A DNA stretch of 64,000 nucleotides from Neolewinella xylanilytica (GTDB lineage Bacteria > Bacteroidota > Bacteroidia > Chitinophagales > Saprospiraceae): contig NZ_PTJC01000006.1 of assembly GCF_002934605.1 (NCBI RefSeq), forward strand, positions 372,001 to 436,000. The letters are read 5' to 3'. Made by a program: the position numbers and the translations under genes. Below, in pieces: positions 56,701 through 61,691 of this stretch (within the stretch, counting starts at the first letter, position 1; the number at the start of each line of letters is the position of its first letter). The notes beneath the pieces are model-generated. The model was not told the origin of the DNA. It ran no database searches and worked only from the letters and a program-made list of their open reading frames with translations.

Positions 56701-59700
56701 GACGCTATCGGTAGCCAACACCTCGACGGGTGACGTCACGGACTTCACCTTCAGCCTCATCGATCCCTCGGGAACGACCGTACTGACCAGCGATGCCTCT
56801 CCGGCGAACTTCACCATCGGACAGGGCCTGCCGAAGGGGACGTATACGCTGCGCTTGACCGCCGGCAACCCCGAATGTGGAATGAAATCCGACGAAATGG
56901 CGATTACCATTGGCGGCCTCGCGACCGTGGATATCCTTCCCCAGCCGGATTTCTGTGGCCCGACCACCGTAACCTTATCGGCCGCTACCGCGGGCGCTAA
57001 GCGCACGGAGTGGCAGGTGACCAATGCCGCCGGAGAGACTGTCTTCGCAAGCAATATCCCCGACGGGCCAACGCTCAATCTCGAACCGGGTACCTACGTG
57101 GTAGCCGTAACGGCCACTTCCGACTGTGGATCGACAATCGACCGCGATACCTTCCGCATCTACGATGATGCTATGCCCTCCTTCACCGTGAACAGTGATT
57201 TCGTCTGCCAGGGAGGAACGATCCGGGTCACCAATACCTCCGGTGCCGACCTGACCGACTTTACCTTCTCGCTGATCGATCCGATGGGCACGATCGTGGC
57301 TACCAGCCAGGCTTCCCCGGCAAGCTTTGCGATTGGCGAAAACCTGGCCAACGGAGCTTACACCATCCGCCTCACCGCCGGTAACCCCGAGTGTGGAACC
57401 CAGCGCGAAGACGCCGTCATCACCGTAGGTGGAGTTCCCTCCATTCAACTGACGGCCGAGCCCGATTTCTGTGGTCCCACCACGGTTGCCCTTTCCGCCG
57501 CGATAAACGGCGCGAACCGGGCCAGCTGGCGAATTACGAATGCCAGCGGAGCAACGGTGTTCGAAAGCAATATTCCCGATAACCCCACCCTGAGCCTCGC
57601 ACCCGGTACCTACATGGTCACCGTCAACGCGGCTTCCGACTGTGGTAGTACCGTCGAACGCGATACCTTCCGCATCTACGCCGAACCGGTGGCTGACATC
57701 TCCCTTTCCGCAACCGATCTGTGTTTGTCCGCCGGGAATACCGTGACCGTACGGAACGGAAGCACTGACCCGCACCTGAACTACCTGTGGTCGGTCAGTC
57801 CGGCCGGCAGCGTAACGATCGACAATGCCCGCTCGGCCAAACCGACCTTTACCTTCACCGGAGCGGGTACCTATACCGTGACCGCCGAGATCGACAACCC
57901 GAGCTGTGACCCGATCACCTGGACCGGCACCGTCGACGTGAAGGAAAGCGTAGCGGTACTACTGGCTAACCAGGATCGCTTCTGTGAAAGCGTAGACCTG
58001 ACGCCGATCGTCGTGTACGGCGGGGCACGGGTTGACAGCGTACGCTGGTCCTTCCCCGGCAGCGTCGGTAATATCACCTCCCGCGCGGAGTACCCTACCG
58101 CCATCCCTTACCGCGAAGCCGGTACGTTCGTCTACGAACTGACGGTGTACAATAGCTGTGGGGTGACCACGGTAGCCGATACCATTCACATCGACGCCAC
58201 CCCCGAACTGACGATGGGCGGCCGCGATACCGTATGTATCCTGGACGGCGTCTACGCCCTGCCCACCCCGCTGCCCGCCGGCGGAAACTGGACCGATACG
58301 CGAGGCCGCACGGGCGTAGTGACCGCCAGCGGTGACTTCAACCCGGTAGCCGCCGGCGTAGGCACCACCGTACTGACGTATACGTACGATAACGGGGCCT
58401 GTACCGTATCCGGAACCCGGGAAGTGGTGGTAATCGAGAAACCCGCGGTGGCCGTTTCCGAACCCGTACTGGATGCCTGTGAGACCGATACCTACTTCGT
58501 ACTCTCCAATGGTAACCCGACCGGCGGCTGGTACGAAGGCCCCGGCGTCATCGACCGCAGTGGCGTAATGGATCCCAGCTCCCTCGGCGCGGGAACCTAC
58601 ACCCTGACCTACTACTACCGGCCCGCCGGTATGACCTGTACGGGATCGGTTGACTTTACGGTCAATGTCCGCCCCGGACCGATCGCGCGCATCGATGCCC
58701 CCGACTTCGTCTGCATCGACGAGCCCGTTCAGTTCAAGCAGAGCGGCACGGGAGGCGTACGCTACGTGTGGCGTAACTCCGACGAACCGCCGGTACGGAT
58801 CGAAAATCCCGTATTTACCTTCCGCACCCCCGGCATCCACACCGTGACGCTAACCGCCTACAATGCATTCGGCTGCGCCCACGAGGTGGTGAAGCACATC
58901 AACGTCACCGGAACGCCGGTGGCCCGCTTCGAAAAGGAGCAGGATGTAGCCTGTGACGACGTCCCCTTCACCTTCTACAACAATAGCCAGGTGTTCGGAG
59001 AAGCCGTCTACTACTGGGACTTCGGCAACGGACGCACAAGTAGCAGCGAAAATCCCGCCCCCGTCCGCTTCGAGCGCGGTAGCGTGGATACCACCTACCT
59101 GGTGAGCCTGACCGTCACCAACGACTGTGGTACGCATACCTACCGCGAGGAGGTCACCATCACCACCGAGCCGGTAGCCGCCTTCGCCCTTAGTGAGGAA
59201 GCCGGATGCTCGCAGCTGAACGTCAGCTTCGATAATCAGACCGCCGGTACGCGGAACAAGTACAAGTGGTTCGTCAACGGCGAGCTGTACTCTATCGCCG
59301 CTACGCCGCCCGCCCGCTCCTTCATTGCCGAAGGCACCGAAAACGCCACCTTCGACATCATGCTGGTGGCCTACAATAGCTGTGGTAGCGATACCCTGAC
59401 CAAGACGGTCGTTTCGAAGCCGAACGAACTACGGGTGCGTTTCAGCGCCGACGAGCGTACCGGTTGCGATCCCTTCACCGTCCAGTTCCGCAACTTCAGC
59501 AGCCCGGATAGCCTGGTAACGTACGCGTGGGACTTCGGTGACGGCTATTCCTCCGACGAGAAAGAGCCCGAGCACACCTTCCGCAACACCACCGACGGCG
59601 TCAAGACGTACAACGTCACCCTGGTGGCCGACAACGGCTGTACCCGCGATGAAATCACGCTACCGGTGACGGTGTATCCCGCTCCCGACGTGTCCTTCGA

Positions 59701-61234
59701 GGTTGCCAGCGCCACCTGTGTGGGCGATAGCGTCTACTTCCGGAATACTTCCGGTCGGGTAACCGACTTCGTCTGGACCTTTGGCGACGGATCCACCATC
59801 AAGGACGTGGAGAACCCCGGCCACGTATTCCCCGGCCCCGGTGAATACACGGTCACGCTCTCGGCCTCCGTCGAGGGTGCCGACTGTCCCGGCGTCTTCA
59901 GTCAGCAGATCACGATCCGCCCGGCCCCCCCCGTGGCCGTGACCGCCGAGAATGTCATGGGCTGTCCGCCCCTGCAGGTCGACCTGAAGAACCTCACCGA
60001 AAGTGGCAGCTACTTCAGCTGGAACTTCGGTGACGGGAATACCGCCGTCGGCGCTGAGCCACGTACCCACACCTACACCACGCCGGGTACGTATGAGATC
60101 ACCCTTACCGTTCGCGATGCGTACGGTTGCAGCAACGACGCGGTATTCTCTTCGGTCGAGGTTCACGACGTCCCCAAAGTGAAGTTTGCCGCCCAGGCCA
60201 GCGAGGCGTGTGACGTACCGCAGGCGGTATGTTTCACCAACCAGACCACCGGTGCCAAGGGCTATTCCTGGGATTTCGGCAACGGACTGACCTCCGGGCT
60301 GAACACCCCCTGCATTACCTACACCGAAGCCGGTACCTACAACGTTGTCCTGGAAGCCACCAACGAGTTCGGCTGTAAGGCCGCCGCAGCTAAGCCGCTG
60401 CCGATCTACGGTAAGCCCGTAGCCGAATTCAGTATCCCGGATACGGCAACCTGTGTAGCGGGTGACCTGCCATTCGTCAGCGAAAGCTCGAATACCGATT
60501 ACATCAAGTGGACGTTCTCCGACGGATTTACCACCGAAGGAGCAAGCTTCAGCCGCAGCTTCGATGAGCCTGGTCTGTACGACGTGACCGTCATCGCCGG
60601 CAACGGTAGTGGCTGCGCCGATACCACGACTTTCCGGAACTTCGTGGAGATCTTCCCCCGCCCGGTCGCCGACTTCGAGTTCGACAACGCCGAGGGTGAG
60701 GCAATGAACACCATCCAGTTCTTCGACCGCTCGAGTGCCGACGCCGTTTACTTCGGCTGGGACTTCGGTGACGGCCACGGCAGCACGGAACTGGATCCGG
60801 TACACCGTTACCTCTCCGGCTTCGATAAGACCGTTACCCACTGGGTCGAAAACGACTACGGCTGTCAGGATACCGTGGCCAAGAACGTGGACCTGGAGAT
60901 GCTCGTCGGCCTCTTCGTACCCAACATCTTCACCCCCGAGGATAACACCGTCGAGGAGCAGAACGTCTTCAAGCCTAAGGGCATCGGTCTGGAAGACTAC
61001 TACATCGCCGTCTACACCCGCACCGGCCAGTTGGTCTGGGAATCCGAGGCCATCGACGGCGAAGGTTCCCCGACCGAGGCCTGGGACGGTACCTTCCAGG
61101 GGCAACCCGCCAAACCGGGTACCTACGTCTGGCGCGTCCACCGGGCCAAGTTCCGCAACGGCCGCGGCTGGACGGGCATGGCCAACGAAACCGGTATCAT
61201 TGCCAAGACCGGCTACGTGACCCTACTGCGGTAA
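44798..61234 (+). CDS. giant T9SS adhesin, PKD/Ig-like repeats, SprB-like, type B sorting domain
   Basis: A 5478-residue exported protein. Signal peptide: MRIFTLLLFTITSSWIFGQ. Residues ~30-1373 contain PKD and Ig-like domains (YKWSFGDGATS, YTWDFNGGRGG). Residues 1374-4297 are 17 modules of 170-175 residues. Residues ~4298-5365 add PKD-like domains and at least seven PKD domains with WDFGDG-type cores (YYWDFGNG, YAWDFGDG, FVWTFGDG, YFSWNFGDG, YSWDFGNG, IKWTFSDG, YFGWDFGDG). The last ~110 residues are the gliding-motility-associated type B sorting domain (LFVPNIFTPEDN...). It is probably a surface fibre for adhesion or gliding, attached through its PorP/SprF partner upstream. No enzyme domain is seen. 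Confidence 0.92.
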   Translation: MRIFTLLLFTITSSWIFGQRCPADFDFTAVSCNEFQFTPVTASAGTYKWSFGDGATSTKRNPTHIFDADTDGSYSFDVTLITGGSCVPDTVTRTVSISASDLPDASIESVGIYNFVNCAPTDDPSYQLRIINTSSTLASNIYYIVDWGDGSTRYEGATLPNLTAHTYTSVGLYDIEVSVQGANGCWAKETFEFFYGSNPGGNIVPVSNQIACVPENVEFRISGTEDNPPGTIYKIWVNDGSGDTTYFNHPPPKNFSYYLTTSPCESEETANNYFNIYFEATNPCFTQSGGTIIRANKSPEMDFDADDVACEGGVVEIRNNSTPALYAVGNTCSFEMLTEWSINADPSKYEIVSGSLNSENGLDIRFNEAGEYEITLNYTPKYSNACTSPPMTQTICILPEPEASFSAVNTDPESCSPLTIQTTNTSNTLTTCGAEATYEWLVDYLAADCGAEEAGYTVLSGGGAQELNSQDLNIRFDSSGIYRLGLVATNECGSDTSWQEFTVAEPPRLSIAEIADTCFLDPIVIEPVLNISLDCSDPPAYTWDFNGGRGGDITSQFPGPVTYDAPGIYTIRLRVSNSCGTTVVTETFEIAGPPELPEITVTDQACESSSVSASLGGSEAGLTFSWTGPDGFTSDQPEWTIANAQPRNSGEYTVEVTNAIGCSNTKTYTVEVNPGAPIDVDGGDVEVCAGDDVTLTATGGATYTWTGDHLSGTTGASVVFNHDVPGVYTVEVLGTDPAGRCDASDIITVTVHAYPVADAGEPRVACVDETIELEGAPSSRHRKGDWSGDYISADGEFSAPAPGTYTVTYTYTNEAGCTDSDQTTICVREAPDANFTLPEAAGCMPAGLTLRPENLTSAVSSCDEAVMTWSLAAAKNACYSGGVVFAEGTDANSFEPVITLSEPGNYLLTLTVTSSCGTSTHTEKVAIGETPSVEIRPIDILCGPQEVTFATRGAYCDIATTTYAWDFPTASPPSTSTRLQPEGVYFGRGEHTVTLTATNSCGTQTVTETFTVAGDATVDIDISQDEVCLNGDNTVSVTNNSTGDISGYRWTAFGPSGNVVATSTEVAPTFTVIAAAEVGTYRLEALISVDGCSDITWDTLVTVGGVPDVTIDDIVVACGADTFEPSADYGAAAAMIDSVRWVFPAGSTPAFSTDLEPGEVNLASYGNGLEVSLTVYNACGTTTVTESFDVEEPTVVDIGFDKNSICQGESVAVTNNSTGNGLTYTWSVSPSANVVISDVNAAEPTFTFNGGVGNYTITATVSNGICADQTVRHEVSVAVLPVVTVARIDDACGRVRVRPSVNYGIDESLIDSIRWVITGMTGTNAGATIYSGAPWDGNFDVDVAGDYVFTAIAYNGCAPDGVAVEEPFTVLDGPPVSFTLDRDMTCFGGTIRVTNTSALTKNPRFYLLDASGNTVAYESRSPATFTFPDYMAPGTYTIRLELDDKKCGTGSEEAFVYLIDEPEVVLDPIPDGCGSATVALTATHTDSTLLTAIRWEIHDGSGNLVYADDSFQPLATDLPAGDYTATATVTNACATDRSQQTFTIVPGTAPTFDLDVAETCPGESVTATSTTSGLTNIHFYLLNAAGDQLLDVSGSPATFLLGNAFPAGTYTIRMEGRSTDCGGGTVATELPFEVTGSPSVTLDPVADACSPATFTPAASFVDATAVDWEITDASGNVVYTDATFSPAEVTLPTGTYTLTASVTNACGSGQHSLTFDVTERSEPILSIDTDGICPGGTITATDTNADFTDVSFTVLDAGGAVLATNVGAPFTFGSDLPTGTYTLRMEANSITCGEAMQVDTLVRVTDGPSVVVSPVGDKCGSITFTPTGNHTNAIGISWEIRDASGAVVYTDNSFTPAEVTLGGGDYTLSATVNNGCGNATDAVSFSVTGNVASLITFDLDSNRHCEGESFTVTNTSSHLSNVTFTIMDRWGNAIQQTTDSPFTFGSDLIAGNYTVRMTGDSDACDGASISKDATITVQAEPLVVLTPVVDRCGSITFTPTARITDASVIEWSIRNAQGVRVYTDDSFDPAEVTLPAGFYTLAVEVANNCGIADDATTFEISTGEAPTFTLSSETTCTGDAITATNTTSGLDDLAFTVMDAAGNPVATSTTSPFTFGTDLPAGIYTVRMEGNSSTCATGTVATEQVVTVATSPSIAITPVANGCGSVTFAPTAVTTNAKAIRWIIQNAAGEQIFTDATFEPGQITLAAGTYTLSATVSNDCDTAADTVTFAVDRAPLPVLSLDTDNSCQGETITATSVSQDVSNPTYRVTNASGFTVATGSGPSFSFGTGIVPGTYTVTLAGTSISCAGTAVSVDTTVIIRANPVVHLDPVADNCGSITFTPAAVYTSAKGIRWSIRNASGRQVYTDESFAPAEVALGPGFYTLTAIVYNDCATDDDVTTFEVGTGTEPTFSLDAESVCEGETITVTNTTSDLSNVRFSVLDDQGATVASGNTTSLTFGPGLPTGTYTVRMEGTSLSCSSDAVSREEVVQIMSLPTVTVDPVAEFCGESDFTPTASTVFATAISWEVQDRNGAVVYADNSFAPRPVVLSAGTYTLVAMVSNDCGTAEDRTSFTVNPGPTPNFSLSSSAVCQGGSIVAVNRSTGNMDAFTFDVLDAAGQVIMSSSASPATFTFGNELPIGSYSVRLTVGSASCAPVSNSTSVKLGASPFIVVNPVADQCAPAEVSLSASHTDPAQVTFINWQIRDRTGKLVYNNDSFDPPAAALNEGTFYLTATIANECGVARSRDTFSVLSPTTPVLALSAPTICEGETFTATNGTSGLSDLTFTLLDASGATVTTATTTPFVFGDQLAAGTYTLLLEGNSAICGEAVLTDTTLTVSAGPTVRLEPVADACGSITFVPVATVTDALLIGWKITDATGMPVYADDSFSPETAFVGPGAYTLSVEVSNECGSDRDTVTFTVTAPDAPTFTLSAEDVCEKETVTVTNTTAGLQNVNFTVRNEMDAVVATGSASPFTFGNRLPGGRYTVTMTGISTGCANATVRADTTITIRPVPTVALAPVSGNCGSLTFTPLATVEDATSIRWNIRNARGTVVYTDETFDPAAVTLGPGFYTLAVDVANNCGIAVDVTTFEVTEGLPPTYSFDTENVCEGGSFTVTNTSSDVTELTFSVRDADGTIVASGTASPFTFGSDLAAGTYTVRMEGKSVSCPAQPAAIERQVSVAGVPTVVVDPIADGCGTLTFIPSATRTFADDIRWTITDGNGTVLYTNTSFNPEQVTLGVGNYQLTAAVSNDCGSADHVVSFAVTGGSEPAFALDKDESCEGGTFTVTNTTATLANPRFSVIDGDGITVASGTGTPFRFGAKLSPGTFTVRMDGYDTACGDSPVSTDTTITIYADPSVTAEPVASACGSLTFTPSAVYAEASGIDWKIRNAAGNLVYAATGFDPAEVTLGPGFYTLLVTVTNDCGNASDFTTFEIEQGSPATFSLNTDNVCTGEIVTVTNTSSDLANLRFTVVDAAGATVATGTASPFTFGSDLAAGTYTVRMEGESVSCATGTIGTETTVVIDTTPTVSLEPVADFCGESDFTPRATLTGALEILWQVTDADGSVVYTDATFDPVNVKLSAGSYILKATATNGCGAATDVVSFTVNPAPAANFSLSSTAVCTGGSITATKLSGGGMDDFTFTLVDRDGNVVRTSAASPATFTFGEDLAVGEYTVRLEVSSPSCAPVSNSARINVGALPAIALVPQNDQCGPGQVQLSGNYSDPSRINFINWQIRDEAGKLVYNSDAFTPPVANLREGVYHVTAMVANECGVARSRDTFQLFETPEPSFTVDSEVACQGGTLTVTNTSVGDVTDFTFSLVDPMGTTMLTSSASPATFSIGEALPDGEYTIRLTAGNPSCGMETSETSITVGGAPTIEVIAQPDYCGPNTVSLSAAHTGATSIAWAITDAKDKVVFESDVEDAPTLNLNPGTYVAAATATSGCGTVTDRDTFRIFAEPTPSFTVSSDVVCQGGTLSVANTSTGDVTDFTFSLIDPSGTTVLTSDASPANFTIGQGLPKGTYTLRLTAGNPECGMKSDEMAITIGGLATVDILPQPDFCGPTTVTLSAATAGAKRTEWQVTNAAGETVFASNIPDGPTLNLEPGTYVVAVTATSDCGSTIDRDTFRIYDDAMPSFTVNSDFVCQGGTIRVTNTSGADLTDFTFSLIDPMGTIVATSQASPASFAIGENLANGAYTIRLTAGNPECGTQREDAVITVGGVPSIQLTAEPDFCGPTTVALSAAINGANRASWRITNASGATVFESNIPDNPTLSLAPGTYMVTVNAASDCGSTVERDTFRIYAEPVADISLSATDLCLSAGNTVTVRNGSTDPHLNYLWSVSPAGSVTIDNARSAKPTFTFTGAGTYTVTAEIDNPSCDPITWTGTVDVKESVAVLLANQDRFCESVDLTPIVVYGGARVDSVRWSFPGSVGNITSRAEYPTAIPYREAGTFVYELTVYNSCGVTTVADTIHIDATPELTMGGRDTVCILDGVYALPTPLPAGGNWTDTRGRTGVVTASGDFNPVAAGVGTTVLTYTYDNGACTVSGTREVVVIEKPAVAVSEPVLDACETDTYFVLSNGNPTGGWYEGPGVIDRSGVMDPSSLGAGTYTLTYYYRPAGMTCTGSVDFTVNVRPGPIARIDAPDFVCIDEPVQFKQSGTGGVRYVWRNSDEPPVRIENPVFTFRTPGIHTVTLTAYNAFGCAHEVVKHINVTGTPVARFEKEQDVACDDVPFTFYNNSQVFGEAVYYWDFGNGRTSSSENPAPVRFERGSVDTTYLVSLTVTNDCGTHTYREEVTITTEPVAAFALSEEAGCSQLNVSFDNQTAGTRNKYKWFVNGELYSIAATPPARSFIAEGTENATFDIMLVAYNSCGSDTLTKTVVSKPNELRVRFSADERTGCDPFTVQFRNFSSPDSLVTYAWDFGDGYSSDEKEPEHTFRNTTDGVKTYNVTLVADNGCTRDEITLPVTVYPAPDVSFEVASATCVGDSVYFRNTSGRVTDFVWTFGDGSTIKDVENPGHVFPGPGEYTVTLSASVEGADCPGVFSQQITIRPAPPVAVTAENVMGCPPLQVDLKNLTESGSYFSWNFGDGNTAVGAEPRTHTYTTPGTYEITLTVRDAYGCSNDAVFSSVEVHDVPKVKFAAQASEACDVPQAVCFTNQTTGAKGYSWDFGNGLTSGLNTPCITYTEAGTYNVVLEATNEFGCKAAAAKPLPIYGKPVAEFSIPDTATCVAGDLPFVSESSNTDYIKWTFSDGFTTEGASFSRSFDEPGLYDVTVIAGNGSGCADTTTFRNFVEIFPRPVADFEFDNAEGEAMNTIQFFDRSSADAVYFGWDFGDGHGSTELDPVHRYLSGFDKTVTHWVENDYGCQDTVAKNVDLEMLVGLFVPNIFTPEDNTVEEQNVFKPKGIGLEDYYIAVYTRTGQLVWESEAIDGEGSPTEAWDGTFQGQPAKPGTYVWRVHRAKFRNGRGWTGMANETGIIAKTGYVTLLR
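49961..53053 (+). repeat. six-module super-repeat, arm A (modules 3-8)
   Basis: This block of 3093 bp has modules of 516, 513, 513, 513, 513 and 525 bp. Each module resembles the one six positions later more than its neighbours. Shared markers with arm B are NSxxCGEA (3 and 9), VANNCGIA (4 and 10), PxQxTL...VSNDC (5 and 11), AVYxxAxGI (6 and 12), FCGESDFTP (7 and 13), and CAPVSNS with CGVARSRDTF (8 and 14). Confidence 0.8.
53054..56140 (+). repeat. six-module super-repeat, arm B (modules 9-14)
   Basis: This block of 3087 bp has modules of 510, 513, 513, 513, 513 and 525 bp, nearly the same length series as arm A. The 525-bp sixth module shares an insertion and the FINWQIRD segment with module 8. 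The block-by-block match implies one ancient duplication of a six-module unit rather than independent module gains. Confidence 0.8.
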
Positions 61235-61283
61235 CCGAGGGCGCCGGCGCGCAGGAAGCACGCCGGTCTCCGAAACCCCAAGC

Positions 61284-61325
61284 AATCCCGGTAAGCGATT
61301 CGTCGCTTACCGGGATTTTTTTTTG
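61284..61325 (+). terminator. intrinsic terminator of the PorP/SprF-adhesin operon
   Basis: AATCCCGGTAAGCG pairs with CGCTTACCGGGATT around the loop ATTCGT, followed by eight or more T residues. It lies about 50 bp after the giant gene's stop. Confidence 0.95.
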
Positions 61326-61354
61326 TTCGGCGCATCCGTTAAGGTTTCGGGTGC

Positions 61355-61533
61355 GACTGCGCTGCAGTCGGGAGGAAAGTGGCTATTCCCTTGCCGGGGT
61401 CGCAAGCCCGGGCAAGGGGGGGGTGACCGCGCTGCGTTTCCTTCCCGCCCCGCGCGGCCCTCCAGACTGCAGCGCAGTCAAACCCCATTCCCCCGAGTGC
61501 AACTCGTGTTCAGCACAACTCGTGTTCAGTACC
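61355..61533. repeat. inverted and direct repeats after the giant gene
   Basis: GACTGCGCTGCAGTC at 61355-61369 has its exact reverse complement at 61465-61479. Each is itself nearly palindromic. AACTCGTGTTCAG occurs twice in tandem at 61501 and 61517. No coding sequence was seen between the terminator and the next gene at 61692. This resembles the small palindromic intergenic elements elsewhere in the window. Confidence 0.55.
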
Positions 61534-61691
61534 CCCCCAGAACAAAAGATGCTAAGAAACCAACCGGCACCAAACCCTTCGACCAAGCCGTTCACCCGCG
61601 CTCCGCCGCAAAATCCTTCCACCTCGTTTATGTATCTTGTTCCTTCTTCCGCCCGCCTTCTGGCCACCCCCATTACCGTCGATCAAGCAAC

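Larger units (their letters stand above)
48917..57688 (+). repeat. 17 tandem Ig-like modules within the giant adhesin
   Basis: Module starts (nt): 48917, 49442, 49961, 50477, 50990, 51503, 52016, 52529, 53054, 53564, 54077, 54590, 55103, 55616, 56141, 56657, 57173. Each unit has two ~85-residue halves. The first holds C-x-G and a TYTVRMEG-like strand; the second holds D-x-CGS and ends with N-D-CG and a TTFEV-like strand. About four Cys recur per module, so disulfides may stiffen each unit. Sizes are 510-525 bp, always whole codons. Confidence 0.9.
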
